DNA from: Paractinoplanes polyasparticus
GTDB taxonomy: Bacteria; Actinomycetota; Actinomycetes; Mycobacteriales; Micromonosporaceae
Reading direction: 5' to 3'
Assembly: GCF_019710575.1 (NCBI RefSeq)
Contig: NZ_JAHWFK010000034.1
Location: 124,001 to 188,000, forward strand
DNA length: 64,000 bases
Part shown: positions 43,037 through 51,981 of the stretch, in pieces
Position numbering within the stretch: the first letter of the stretch is position 1
How the letters are laid out: the number at the start of each line of letters is the position of its first letter
Program-made: the position numbers and the translations under genes
The notes under the pieces: model-generated
Told to the model about the DNA's origin: nothing
What the model saw: only the letters and a program-made list of their open reading frames with translations
Database searches by the model: none

Positions 43037-44256
43037 GGCGTCACCACCGGCGGCCGCAGGACGGCCGGGGCGGTCACCCCGCGAACCGCCAGCATCCGGG
43101 CCAGCGCCGTCGCGCCCGGACCAGCCCCGTGCCCGCGCCGCCAGGCCGGCACCACAGTCGCCAGCCGATCCTCGCCGGCCGGCAGCAGCACGCTGACGGA
43201 TTCCAGGACGCGCCCCCGGTCGGTGCGCCGGACCTGAAGCACCACCTGCAACGCCGCCACCACCTGGGCGTGCAGCGCAGCCCGGGGCAGCCCGCCGAGC
43301 AACCCGAGCGCCTCGAGCCGGGCCGGGACGTCGGCCGGAGCGTTCGCGTGCAGCGTGCCCGCACCCCCGTCGTGGCCGGTGTTGAGCGCGCCGAGCAGGT
43401 CGACGATCTCGGCGCCCCGGCACTCCCCCACGATCAGCCGGTCGGGCCGCATCCGCAGCGCCTGCCGCACCAGGTCGGTCAGCCCGATCGCGCCCGCCCC
43501 CTCGACGTTCGCGGTGCGGGCCTGCAGGGCGACGACGTGCGGGTGCAGCGGCCGCAGCTCGGCCGCGTCCTCGACCAGCACGATCCGCTCGGTCGGCGGC
43601 ACCATGCCCAGCAGCGTGGCCAGCAGCGTCGTCTTGCCGCTGCCGGTGCCGCCGGTGACCAGGTAGGCCAGCCGGGCGGCGACGATCGCGGCCAGCACCG
43701 GAGCGATCGTGGGCGGGACCGTGCCGTGTTCGACCAGGTCTTCGAGGCGGAACGGCCGGTGGCGGAAGGTGCGCAGCGACAGGTACGGTCCCTCGGCCGC
43801 CACCGGGGGCAGAACGGCGTGCAGGCGGGTGCCGTCGGGCAGCCGGGCATCCGCGTACGGCTGACCGTCGTCGAGCCGGCGCCCGCACGCAGCCGCGAGC
43901 CGCTGGGCCAGGCGCCGCACCTCTTCGTGGTCGCCGAGCACGATCGGCGCCCGTTGCAGTCCCGCGCCCCGGTCGACCCAGACCGCCCGGCCGTTGACGA
44001 GCACGTCGGTCACGTCCGGGTCGGCGAGCAGCGGCGCCAGCGGCCCGGCCCCGACGAGCTGGTCGCGCACCCGGTCGGCCAGCCGCAGCACTGCCGTGTC
44101 ACCGAGCACCGCAGCGCCGGGCTCACTGCGGACAGCCTGCACCACCGCCGCCGGGGTGGCCTCCACGCCGTCGACCGCGAAACGGTGGCGCACCCGGTCC
44201 GCGACCGACGGCGCGGTGGCGGACTGGCGGCTGCCGAGCCCCGCGTACGCCGTCAT
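43033..44256 (-). CDS. Tad pilus assembly ATPase TadA
   Basis: 407 residues of the type II/IV secretion ATPase family. N-terminal domain with LVGAGPLAPLLADPDVTDVL; Walker A TGGTGSGKTTLLATLLG; Asp box VLVEDAAELRPLHPHV; Walker B and His box LIVGECRGAEIVDLLGALNT then GTLHANAPADVPARLEA. It powers pilus extension from the cytoplasm. The ATG overlaps the CpaE-like stop by 4 nt. Actinobacterial relatives are named helicase/secretion-neighbourhood ATPase. Confidence 0.93.
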   Translation of the reverse strand: MTAYAGLGSRQSATAPSVADRVRHRFAVDGVEATPAAVVQAVRSEPGAAVLGDTAVLRLADRVRDQLVGAGPLAPLLADPDVTDVLVNGRAVWVDRGAGLQRAPIVLGDHEEVRRLAQRLAAACGRRLDDGQPYADARLPDGTRLHAVLPPVAAEGPYLSLRTFRHRPFRLEDLVEHGTVPPTIAPVLAAIVAARLAYLVTGGTGSGKTTLLATLLGMVPPTERIVLVEDAAELRPLHPHVVALQARTANVEGAGAIGLTDLVRQALRMRPDRLIVGECRGAEIVDLLGALNTGHDGGAGTLHANAPADVPARLEALGLLGGLPRAALHAQVVAALQVVLQVRRTDRGRVLESVSVLLPAGEDRLATVVPAWRRGHGAGPGATALARMLAVRGVTAPAVLRPPVVTP

Positions 44257-45326
44257 GCCGCCGCCACCAAGGCCGCGTCACGCATCAGATCGCTCAGCAC
44301 TCGCCGGCACAGCCGCGCCAGTGGGCCCTTGCCGTCGACCGTGGGCGGCAAGCCGTGTTCGATCCGCTGGGCGATCGCCGGTTCGGGCCGCAGCGTGCCG
44401 ATCAGCGGCAACCCGAGCGCGGAAGCAATGTCGCGCGCCCGCAATCGGCCCGGCGCCGGGCCGCGGACCACCAGGGAGAGCTCATCGCGGTGGGCCTGCA
44501 CCATTCCGGCGACTCTGGCTGCGGCGGCTGAGGCGCGGACCTCAGCCGGGACGATCAGCACCGCATGGTCGGCGCACTCGAGCGCGAGCACCCCGGCGTC
44601 GTCGAGCCGGCGGGGCAGGTCGACGACGATCACCTCACGGGCCCGGCGGCCGGCGTCGATGGTGGCGGCCATCGCCTCGGCGGGCAGATCCGGCGAGGCG
44701 TCCCGGTCGAACGAGAGCAACACCAGATCACCGTCGCGGGGCAGCGCCCCGAGCAGGCTGGGCGGGTCGACCCGGCCGCCCGCCTCGGCCAGCGCCGACC
44801 AGCGCAGACCGTCCCGGCGCTCCCAGCCGAACATCATGTCGAGACCGCCGCCGATCGGGTCGGCGTCGATCAACAGGGTGCGGCGGTGGCCTCGGGCCGC
44901 GGTCACGGCGAGGCCTGCGGCCAGGGTGCTGGCGCCGGCGCCGCCCCGGCCGCCGATGACCGCCAGCACTCGGCCCACCGGCTGATCCAGTTGTTCGGCG
45001 AAGCGTTCCACCACCCAGGATTCGGCGGTGGGCAGCTCGGCGATGTGCTCGACGCCGTACGCGTTGGCGGCCCGCCACAGCGGTTCGGCGACCTCGCCGT
45101 GACCCACCACCGCCACCCGGGAGCGGCGTGGCAACCGAGCCCGCAGGCAGGCTTCCAGCTGGTCGGCGCCGATCAGGACGAGGGAGGCGGCGCCGTAGCG
45201 CGGACGCGCGGCGGCCGGATCAGGCGCAACGTCGACCTTGGTGCCGCCTGCTGCGGCCAGCCGCAGTAGGTCGTCGAGCAGGTCGGGGTCGGCGGTGACG
45301 ACGAGGGGAAGGCGGGCAGCGGGCAT
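44253..45326 (-). CDS. CpaE-like / septum-site-determining (Ssd) protein
   Basis: 357 residues. An N-terminal receiver-like part (PLVVTADPDLLDDLLRLAAA) precedes a MinD/CpaE ATPase domain: VIGGRGGAGASTLAAGLAVT, LLIDADPIGGGLDMMFGWE and VIVVDLPRRLDDAGVLALE. The Walker A has Ala instead of the catalytic Lys, as I recall for the actinobacterial group. Mycobacterial Ssd affects septation; CpaE localises Tad pili. Chosen start is ATG at 45326 after GGAG. It is first gene of the pilus operon. Confidence 0.88.
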   Translation of the reverse strand: MPAARLPLVVTADPDLLDDLLRLAAAGGTKVDVAPDPAAARPRYGAASLVLIGADQLEACLRARLPRRSRVAVVGHGEVAEPLWRAANAYGVEHIAELPTAESWVVERFAEQLDQPVGRVLAVIGGRGGAGASTLAAGLAVTAARGHRRTLLIDADPIGGGLDMMFGWERRDGLRWSALAEAGGRVDPPSLLGALPRDGDLVLLSFDRDASPDLPAEAMAATIDAGRRAREVIVVDLPRRLDDAGVLALECADHAVLIVPAEVRASAAAARVAGMVQAHRDELSLVVRGPAPGRLRARDIASALGLPLIGTLRPEPAIAQRIEHGLPPTVDGKGPLARLCRRVLSDLMRDAALVAAA

Positions 45327-45413
45327 CAATGGTCTCCAGCGCTCGGGTGGCAGCGGGTGAGGCGCCCACCTTCACGGCCGGGGCATCCGGGGGCCAGGCC
45401 TGATGACGCCGAC

Positions 45414-45441
45414 TGTGGACAAGCCGCCCACCTGTGGATAT
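45414..45441. promoter_or_regulatory. DnaA-box-like pair between cpaE-like and STAS genes
   Basis: TGTGGACAA at 45414-45422 is the complement of TTGTCCACA, a good actinobacterial DnaA box. TGTGGATAT at 45433-45441 differs in one base from the canonical box. Both are on the minus strand and lie in the divergent gap between the pilus operon and the STAS gene. Confidence 0.5.
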
Positions 45442-45544
45442 CGCCTGCTCGTGGAGTGGATCTGCTATCGGGACGGCCATCGAGAAGAGTGGAAGCAGCG
45501 GCCGTTGGGTATGTTGATGGGCGACACGAACCGATGGGGTTGGC

Positions 45545-45898
45545 ATGGACAGTTCGATCACCCGCTCGCTCGACGCCGACGGCGTTGCCGTGGTGGCCGT
45601 CGAGGGCGAGATCGATTTCTCGAATGCGGATGAACTGGCCGACTGTGTCCGTGCTGCCGTGACCGAGTGGTCCCCGCCGATGGTGCGGGTCGACCTGCGC
45701 GGCGCGCGCTTCATCGACTCCACCGGTCTGGGCGCGCTGATCGAGGGCTATCGCGCGGCGATCGGGATCGAGGCTCGGTTCCTCGTCGTCAACCCGACTC
45801 CGGCGTTCCGCCGTGTACTCGACGTGACCGGCCTCTGCGACTTCTTCGGGCTGGGCGACGTGGTCGAGGCCGAGCCGACGCGGGCCACCGGCACCTGA
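45545..45898 (+). CDS. STAS-domain anti-sigma factor antagonist
   Basis: 117 residues. ITRSLDADGVAVVAVEGEID, then MVRVDLRGARFIDSTGLGAL with the phosphorylatable Ser in DSTGLG, and ARFLVVNPTPAFRRVLDVTG. It resembles SpoIIAA/RsbV-type proteins and differs from the BldG copy in this window. No anti-sigma kinase gene is adjacent, so its partner is elsewhere. It is divergent from the pilus operon. Confidence 0.9.
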   Translation: MDSSITRSLDADGVAVVAVEGEIDFSNADELADCVRAAVTEWSPPMVRVDLRGARFIDSTGLGALIEGYRAAIGIEARFLVVNPTPAFRRVLDVTGLCDFFGLGDVVEAEPTRATGT

Positions 45899-46238
45899 TC
45901 ACCGGGACCGGAAAGGGAACGACCCCCGTCGGGGGAGACGGGGGCCGTCCGAGGATTCGGCTCCGGGGGGGTCGAGCCGAATCGACTCGGTGATCGCGGG
46001 GGGCGCAATCACCGAGGGTTCCACTGAGTGCTTCAAGTAGTGGTTGGCGACGGGTCACAACATGAATCCCGGTCGCAACAGCACAAGCATGCCTCACGGA
46101 AGCAGCACAGTCGAGTACTGATTGTCGCTCGCTGCGATACTGCTGCCCGTCTGACCGATTTCACTGCGAGTCACGGCCGGTCCCGATCGACGCGCCGGGG
46201 ACGACCGTGATGAACCACTTGCGACTACACTGCGGCGC
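45899..46238. other. Intergenic region with three hairpins and a promoter
   Basis: The left part holds three consecutive hairpins, listed separately. The right part (about 46030-46238) is less GC-rich and should contain the promoter of the HAD gene. No credible open frame is present. Confidence 0.6.
45923..46016. terminator. Three tandem hairpins with G-rich loops
   Basis: Stem 1: CCCCCGTC/GACGGGGG (45923-45944). Stem 2: GATTCGGCTC/GAGCCGAATC (45954-45983). Stem 3: CTCGGTGAT/ATCACCGAG (45986-46016). All arms are perfect and each loop contains a run of five to seven G. They follow the STAS stop. They probably terminate transcription, and a structured RNA is an alternative. Confidence 0.6.
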
Positions 46239-47039
46239 GTGGGCCCGAGCGCCGCGTTTTTCGACCTCGACAAGACCGTCATCGCCAAGTCCAGCGCGTT
46301 GGCTTTCGGACGGCCGTTCTACCGTGACGGCCTGATCAGCCGTCGTGACATGGTCAAATCCGCTTACGCACAGCTGATGTTCCGGCTCGGCGGCGGATCC
46401 GACGAGCAGGCCATGGCGCGCACTCGCGACTACCTGGCGGCCCTCTGCAAGGGCTGGCGGGTCGAGCAGGTGCAGCAGATCGTGGCCGAGACTCTCGAGG
46501 AACTGATCAACCCCTACGTGTACGCCGAGGCGGCCACCCTGATCGCCGAGCACCAGGCGGCGGGACGCGACGTCGTGCTGGTCTCGGCCTCGGGCGACGA
46601 GATGGTCCGCCCGATCGGGGCGCTGCTCGGCATCACCGACATCATCGCCACGCGCATGAGCATCGTCGACGGCCGCTACAGCGGCGAGGTCGAGTTCTAC
46701 GCGGCCGGCCCCAGCAAGGTGATCGGCGTGCGCGAGCTGGCCGCCGAGCGCGGCTACGAGCTGGCCGACTGCTACGCCTACTCCGACTCCAGCAGCGACC
46801 TCCCGCTGCTCGAGGCGGTGGGCCATCCCAGCGCGGTCAACCCCGACCGGGCGCTGCGCCGCGCCGCGATCGAGAACAAGTGGCCGGTTCTCGAGTTCCG
46901 GCACCCGATCCCGCTGAGCCGCCGTCTGCGCGACCGGCCGGCCGTACCGGTGGCCGCGGCCGCCCTGAGCGTGGGCGTCGGCGCGGTGATTGGTTTCGCC
47001 ATCTACGCCCGTCATCGCCGCACCCGCACACCTGCCTGA
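46239..47039 (+). CDS. HAD-IB family hydrolase (SerB-like phosphatase)
   Basis: 266 residues. The nucleophile motif is FFDLDKTVIAKSSALAFGRP (Asp9 and Asp11). VVLVSASGDEMVRPIGALLG is motif II, and YAYSDSSSDLPLLEAVGHPS carries the metal-binding acids. A C-terminal helix (AAAALSVGVGAVIGFAIYAR) suggests membrane attachment. The same kind of gene accompanies the Tad/helicase cluster in mycobacteria and streptomycetes. The substrate may be a phosphoserine- or lipid-like phosphate. The start is GTG. Confidence 0.9.
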   Translation: MGPSAAFFDLDKTVIAKSSALAFGRPFYRDGLISRRDMVKSAYAQLMFRLGGGSDEQAMARTRDYLAALCKGWRVEQVQQIVAETLEELINPYVYAEAATLIAEHQAAGRDVVLVSASGDEMVRPIGALLGITDIIATRMSIVDGRYSGEVEFYAAGPSKVIGVRELAAERGYELADCYAYSDSSSDLPLLEAVGHPSAVNPDRALRRAAIENKWPVLEFRHPIPLSRRLRDRPAVPVAAAALSVGVGAVIGFAIYARHRRTRTPA

Positions 47040-47395
47040 GCAGGTCCTGCCCAGGGGCAATGAGCAGCGCGAATGGCTTTGGTCTGACTAATGCGGAAAG
47101 TGAGATTTGCCGGGCCGAAGCTCTGGCGATCATGCCGAGACGGGCGTAGAAAGAACTGGCGAGGATCGAAGCGGAAAGGGCGGGATTGCCTGCCGATTCG
47201 GCATCGATTTTCGTGCACGGCCACCGGGAACCCACGCGCGATCAGCCACGGCAGGCACGTTGCGGCGGGACCGCGGCCCCCCAGGCTCCATTTGAGGAGC
47301 CGTGAGGCTGTGGACTGTCGACAACGACCCAGGTGCACGCTTGATAACCCGGTTCGGACGCGCAGCAGCCGGCGCCCCATCGCGGGACGCCGGCT
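47040..47395. other. Convergent intergenic region
   Basis: This stretch of 356 nt lies between two converging genes. Base composition is less biased than in flanking genes. Apart from the hairpin at the right end no structure stands out. Short open frames here lack ribosome sites. Confidence 0.55.
47367..47395 (-). terminator. Stem-loop directly after the PH-domain gene
   Basis: Arms AGCCGGCG and CGCCGGCT plus an inner CCC/GGG form a stem abutting the stop codon of the 47396-47884 gene. It has no T run. Confidence 0.65.
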
Positions 47396-47884
47396 CTAAA
47401 TTTGACCCTGGGCCGTGCGGCCCGCGGCCAGGTGGCGGGTGCGCAGCTCGTGGTACACGGCCCGGAACAGATTCGGCCGCGAGTGGAAGTCGACCCCCTG
47501 CGCCCACAGTTCCGTGTTCACGGTCGAGCCGTCGCGCCGTTCGATGAGCACGGTCAGGCCGCTCGGGATCCGGAACGGACCGATCCGATGGCTCGCCTCG
47601 TGCAGGTGCACATGGGCGATCTCGGCCCAGGCCATGGTGCGCGAGCGCAGCAGGCCGTGGATGCGCACGCCGCCGGCGCCGACGTAGGCGCCCATCTGCA
47701 GGATGCGATGGGTGCCGATCACCCACACCGCGGCCAGCGTGCACGCCAGCAGGCGCAGGCCGTGGCTGTTCAGCTCGAACGTCTCGATCGACGTCCAGCC
47801 CAGCAGGGCCAGCGCGAAGGCTTCCCAGCCGATGATCAGCCAGCGTCCGGTGCCGGGCGTGTACGGGCGCGTCCAGGACTCCAC
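47396..47884 (-). CDS. Membrane protein with bacterial PH-like domain
   Basis: 162 residues. Two membrane helices (WLIIGWEAFALALLGWTSIE; LRLLACTLAAVWVIGTHRIL) precede a soluble part with VRIHGLLRSRTMAWAEIAHV and GLTVLIERRDGSTVN, the pattern of small actinobacterial PH-domain proteins. Role unknown. The start is GTG at 47884. The following hairpin should end the transcript. Confidence 0.75.
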   Translation of the reverse strand: MESWTRPYTPGTGRWLIIGWEAFALALLGWTSIETFELNSHGLRLLACTLAAVWVIGTHRILQMGAYVGAGGVRIHGLLRSRTMAWAEIAHVHLHEASHRIGPFRIPSGLTVLIERRDGSTVNTELWAQGVDFHSRPNLFRAVYHELRTRHLAAGRTAQGQI

Positions 47885-47952
47885 GTGTGGAAGTGTAGAA
47901 ACCCCTGATCACGGATTGTGCTGTTCGCACATACACACAGTCCGACGACCCG

Positions 47953-48684
47953 TCATACCGTCGCCAGCACGTCGTCCCCGATCTTGGTGATCTCATCGGC
48001 GGCGACGGTCACCGCGGCAGCGTAGTGACGCAGCCAGGAGCGGACCCCGTCGGGCGTGCCGGTGGCATAGGCGCCGGCCGAGCCCACGTACTCCGGCTCG
48101 CGCACCTGATGCCCGACCTCGACCGCGACCAGGCCCCGCGGGTCGAGCCCGCGGCTGATCATGGTGAGCCGGGCCGCCGCCCGGGCGACGACGCCGGCCG
48201 GGCCGGCGAACGGCCGCAGCGTCAGAAGCTCGGCGTGCACGATCGCGGCGAGCAGCAGCGGGGGCGTACGGTCGTTGCCCGCGACCAGACCGGCCAGCAT
48301 GTCGATGCGGTCGGCGTCCCCGGTGAGCCGCCCCAGGTCCGACGACGGCACGGCGCCCCGCGCGGCGAGCACGTGCAGCTTGGCGAGCACCTGACGGGGC
48401 GCGCGGGGCCAGAGGTCGACCAGGCCGCCGGCGCCCTCGGCGACCCGCAACGCGCCCTGCACTACCGGATCGGTGACCGTTCCGGCCCGTACGTCGTCGA
48501 GCTCGTGGACGTTGCCCTCGAGCGCGGCACTGGCCACGGCCGCTCGCAGACTCGCCTCGGCCGCGACCTGGCCACCGTGCCGGCGTAGAGCGCGGTGGCG
48601 CATGGCGGCGTCGACGCGGTCGCGGGCGCCGGTGAGCGCGGGCGCGACGTCAGCAAGATCGAGAAGGGGCGCTAGCGGATCCAC
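47953..48684 (-). CDS. Conserved hypothetical, degenerate Fic-like
   Basis: 243 helical residues from a GTG at 48684 (VDPLAPLLDLADV). The part HAELLTLRPFAGPAGVVARA, then AARLTMISRGLDPRG resembles the Fic motif HPFxxGNGR, but the His and Asn are missing. AMPylation activity is therefore unlikely. Similar proteins sit near acs in other actinobacteria by recollection. The upstream TTG frame start was rejected for lack of a ribosome site. Confidence 0.7.
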   Translation of the reverse strand: MDPLAPLLDLADVAPALTGARDRVDAAMRHRALRRHGGQVAAEASLRAAVASAALEGNVHELDDVRAGTVTDPVVQGALRVAEGAGGLVDLWPRAPRQVLAKLHVLAARGAVPSSDLGRLTGDADRIDMLAGLVAGNDRTPPLLLAAIVHAELLTLRPFAGPAGVVARAAARLTMISRGLDPRGLVAVEVGHQVREPEYVGSAGAYATGTPDGVRSWLRHYAAAVTVAADEITKIGDDVLATV

Positions 48685-48812
48685 GGGAACACGGTAGCCG
48701 GTAAACCGGGCGAAACATGGGGTGCGCAAACAGGCTCACAAATGGCAAGATTCGCGCAGTAACAAGCACCTGCTGGTCATCCGGCGCGACCACGACGCCA
48801 TCTGGCGCGCAG

Positions 48813-48821
48813 TTATCCACA
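48813..48821 (+). promoter_or_regulatory. Perfect DnaA box upstream of acs
   Basis: TTATCCACA, 77 nt before the acs start codon, in the gap to the divergent Fic-like gene. Confidence 0.5.
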
Positions 48822-48898
48822 GGTGTCGCCGGTACCCACCGGCGCAACTAGTGTGCAACGAAGAAGCCCGGGTCAGCAGTGAAAGAGGAGCCGCCCTC

Positions 48899-50884
48899 AT
48901 GAGCGAGACATTGGCGAACTTGTCATCGGAGAGCCGACAGTTCCCGCCGCCCGAAGCGCTGGCCGCGGCCGCCAATGTGAAGGCGGACGCGTACGAGGAA
49001 GCAGCCGGCGACCGCCTGGCGTTCTGGGCGACGCAGGCCGACCGGCTCACCTGGGCCAAGAAGTGGGACCAGGTGCTCGACTGGTCGAATCCGCCGTTCG
49101 CGAAGTGGTTCGTCGGCGGCGAGCTCAACATCGCCTACAACTGCGTCGACCGGCACGTCGAGGCCGGCCGGGGCGACAGGGTCGCCATCCACTGGGAGGG
49201 CGAGCCGGGCGACACCCGCACCATCACGTACGCCGAACTCCTCAAGCTGGTCAGCCAGGCCGCCAACACGCTGACCGACCTCGGGGTCGGCGCCGGCGAC
49301 CGGGTCGCGATCTACATGCCGATGATTCCCGAGGCGGCGGTCGCGATGCTGGCCTGCGCCCGGGTCGGCGCGACCCACAGCGTCGTCTTCGGCGGATTCT
49401 CGGTCTCCGCGCTCTCGACCCGCATCCAGGATGCGGACGCCAAGCTCGTCATCACCGCCGACGGCGGGTATCGGCGCGGCAAGCCGTCGGCGCTCAAGCC
49501 CACCGTCGACGAGGCGGTCGCGGAATGCCCGAGCATCGAGAACGTGCTCGTCGTGCGCCGCACCGGGCAGGACGTGGCGTGGACCGACAAGGACAAGTGG
49601 TGGCACGAGACCGTCGAGCAGGCCAGTCCCGAGCACAAGGCGCAGGCGTTCGACGCCGAGCACCCGCTGTTCATCCTCTACACCTCGGGCACGACCGGTA
49701 AGCCGAAGGGCATCCTGCACACCACCGGCGGCTACCTCACCCAGGTGTCGTACACGCACAACGCGGTCTTCGACCTCAAGCCCGACACCGACGTCTACTG
49801 GTGCACGGCCGACATCGGCTGGGTCACCGGCCACTCCTACATCGTCTACGGCCCGCTCTCCAACGGCGCTACCCAGGTGATGTACGAGGGCACGCCCGAC
49901 ACCCCGGGCCGCGACCGGTTCTGGCAGATCGTCGACAAGTACAAGGTGTCGATCCTCTACACCGCACCGACGCTGATCCGCACGATGATGAAGTGGGGCG
50001 ACGACATCCCCGCCGGCTTCGACCTGTCGTCGCTGCGGGTGCTCGGCAGCGTCGGCGAGCCGATCAACCCCGAGGCCTGGATGTGGTACCGGGAGAACAT
50101 CGGCCGCAACCGGACCCCCATTGTGGACACCTGGTGGCAGACCGAGACCGGTGGCGTCATGATCTCGCCGCTGCCCGGTGTGACCGCGACCAAGCCCGGC
50201 TCGGCCATGACCCCGCTGCCCGGCATCACCGCCGACGTGGTCGACGACCAGGCGCAGTCGGTGCCGAACGGCGGCGGCGGCTTCCTGGTGCTGCGCGACC
50301 CGTGGCCGTCGATGCTGCGCACCATCTGGGGCGACGACAAGCGGTTCCTCGACACGTACTGGTCGCGCTTCGGCGCCGGCGCGGGCACGGGCGACGAATG
50401 GATCTACTTCGCCGGTGACGGCGCCAAGAAGGACGATGACGGCGCGCTCTGGCTGCTCGGCCGAGTCGACGACGTGATGCTCGTGTCGGGCCACAACATC
50501 TCGACCACCGAGGTCGAGTCGGCGCTGGTCTCGCACCCGTCGGTGGCCGAGGCGGCCGTGGTCGGCGCGACCGACCCGACCACCGGCCAGGCGATCGTGG
50601 CGTTCGTGATCCCGCGTGGAAACGTGGACACCGAGGGCGACGTGGGTGACCAGCTCACCGTCGACCTGCGCAACCACGTGGCCAAGACGCTCGGGCCGAT
50701 CGCCAAGCCCCGTCAGATCATGCTCGTGCCCGAGCTGCCGAAGACCCGCTCCGGAAAGATCATGCGGCGGCTGCTCAAGGACGTCGCCGAGCGCCGCTCG
50801 CTGGGCGACGTCACGACGCTGCAGGACTCCGCGGTGATGGACCTGATCTCCGCCGGCATGAAGACGGGCAAATCCGAGGACTGA
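48899..50884 (+). CDS. acs: Acetyl-CoA synthetase
   Basis: 661 residues of the ANL superfamily. The P-loop is LFILYTSGTTGKPKGILHTT. Further family motifs are WWQTETGGVMISPLPGVTA, DDVMLVSGHNISTTEVESAL and LPKTRSGKIMRRLLKD, in which Lys620 is the site regulated by acetylation in this family. It turns acetate, ATP and CoA into acetyl-CoA. GAGGAG precedes the ATG. The frame is open upstream but without family residues. A strong terminator follows. Confidence 0.97.
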   Translation: MSETLANLSSESRQFPPPEALAAAANVKADAYEEAAGDRLAFWATQADRLTWAKKWDQVLDWSNPPFAKWFVGGELNIAYNCVDRHVEAGRGDRVAIHWEGEPGDTRTITYAELLKLVSQAANTLTDLGVGAGDRVAIYMPMIPEAAVAMLACARVGATHSVVFGGFSVSALSTRIQDADAKLVITADGGYRRGKPSALKPTVDEAVAECPSIENVLVVRRTGQDVAWTDKDKWWHETVEQASPEHKAQAFDAEHPLFILYTSGTTGKPKGILHTTGGYLTQVSYTHNAVFDLKPDTDVYWCTADIGWVTGHSYIVYGPLSNGATQVMYEGTPDTPGRDRFWQIVDKYKVSILYTAPTLIRTMMKWGDDIPAGFDLSSLRVLGSVGEPINPEAWMWYRENIGRNRTPIVDTWWQTETGGVMISPLPGVTATKPGSAMTPLPGITADVVDDQAQSVPNGGGGFLVLRDPWPSMLRTIWGDDKRFLDTYWSRFGAGAGTGDEWIYFAGDGAKKDDDGALWLLGRVDDVMLVSGHNISTTEVESALVSHPSVAEAAVVGATDPTTGQAIVAFVIPRGNVDTEGDVGDQLTVDLRNHVAKTLGPIAKPRQIMLVPELPKTRSGKIMRRLLKDVAERRSLGDVTTLQDSAVMDLISAGMKTGKSED

Positions 50885-50894
50885 CCCTGGCCGT

Positions 50895-50928
50895 CGCGGC
50901 GTCTCTTCTTAGGTGAGGAGACGCCGCG
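50895..50928 (+). terminator. Terminator after acs
   Basis: Perfect 11-bp stem CGCGGCGTCTC/GAGACGCCGCG with a 12-nt loop, 10 nt after the acs stop. Confidence 0.8.
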
Positions 50929-51022
50929 CAGCGGCAAGCCCGCCACCCTCGTCCGCGTTCCATCGACCCGAAGTAACCAGGCACACTCGGACCGGCTCGC
51001 GTCCAGCGCCTACGCTGAGGGT

Positions 51023-51946
51023 ATGGGCGGTCGGGTTGACGAGTCGTGCGTGCTGGTGGACGGGCCGTGGACCCATCGCTTCGTCGGCGCGAACGGCAGC
51101 CGGTTCCATGTCGTCGAGGCCGGCACCGGGCCGCTCGTGTTGTTCCTGCACGGCTTTCCCGAGTTCTGGTGGGCCTGGCACGACATCCTGCCCCGCATCG
51201 CCGACGCGGGATTCCGGGCGGTCGCCATCGACCTGCGCGGCTACGGCGCGAGCGACAAACCGCCGCGGGGCTACGACGGCTACACCATGGCGGCCGACGT
51301 CACCGGGCTGATCCGGGCGCTCGGCGAGCGGAACGCGACCATCGTCGGCGCCGGTGCGGGCGGCATGATCGGCTGGGCCGCGGCCGCGTTCCACCCGAAG
51401 CTGGTCAACCGGCTCGTCGTGCTGGGTGCGGCCCATCCGTTGCGGCTACGGGCAGCGCTCTTCGCCGACCCCCGCGGCCAGTTCGCGGCCTCGTCCAGCG
51501 CGCTGCGGTTCCAGGTGCCGCGCTACGAACACGTTCTGACCCGCGACGACGCGGCGCTGGTGGGCGAGCTGATGACCCGCTGGACCAGTCCTCAGTGGAG
51601 GGAAACGCCGGAGTTCGCCGACTACGTGGCCCGCTGCCGCGAAGCCATGCAGATACCGCAGGCGGCGTTCTGCGCCCTCGAGGCCTACCGCTGGGTGTTC
51701 CGCAGTGCGCTCCGCCTGCAGGGCTACCGCTTCGTGAAACTCATGCAACGCCCGTTGATCACGCCCACCCTGCAACTGCACGGTGAACTCGACACCGCCA
51801 CGCTCCCCCGCACGGCTCAGGGCTCAGGGCGTTACGTTCTCGCACCGTACGAATGGCGGCTGATCCCCGAGGCCGGCCACTTCCTGCACCAGGAGGCCAC
51901 CGACGTGGTCACCGGCGAGGTGCTCCGCTGGCTCAAGACCAACTGA
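51023..51946 (+). CDS. Epoxide-hydrolase-like alpha/beta hydrolase without the usual nucleophile
   Basis: 307 residues of the alpha/beta hydrolase fold with the oxyanion motif LFLHGFPEFWWAWHDILP. The acid and His are plausible in LQLHGELDTATLP and EAGHFLHQEATD. At the nucleophile elbow, where epoxide hydrolases have GHDWGG, this protein reads IVGAGAGGMIGW, so the Asp is Gly. It may be inactive or use other chemistry. A relative called EphE lies near acs in mycobacteria. The ATG matches the family start. Confidence 0.85.
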   Translation: MGGRVDESCVLVDGPWTHRFVGANGSRFHVVEAGTGPLVLFLHGFPEFWWAWHDILPRIADAGFRAVAIDLRGYGASDKPPRGYDGYTMAADVTGLIRALGERNATIVGAGAGGMIGWAAAAFHPKLVNRLVVLGAAHPLRLRAALFADPRGQFAASSSALRFQVPRYEHVLTRDDAALVGELMTRWTSPQWRETPEFADYVARCREAMQIPQAAFCALEAYRWVFRSALRLQGYRFVKLMQRPLITPTLQLHGELDTATLPRTAQGSGRYVLAPYEWRLIPEAGHFLHQEATDVVTGEVLRWLKTN

Positions 51947-51981
51947 TGACCGTACGAGAGACCAGCTGAGGGCCGTACGAG

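Noticed and set aside
47091..47399. Plus-strand frame between the HAD and PH-domain genes
   Set aside because: No start signal and no domain; it crosses the terminator of the facing gene.
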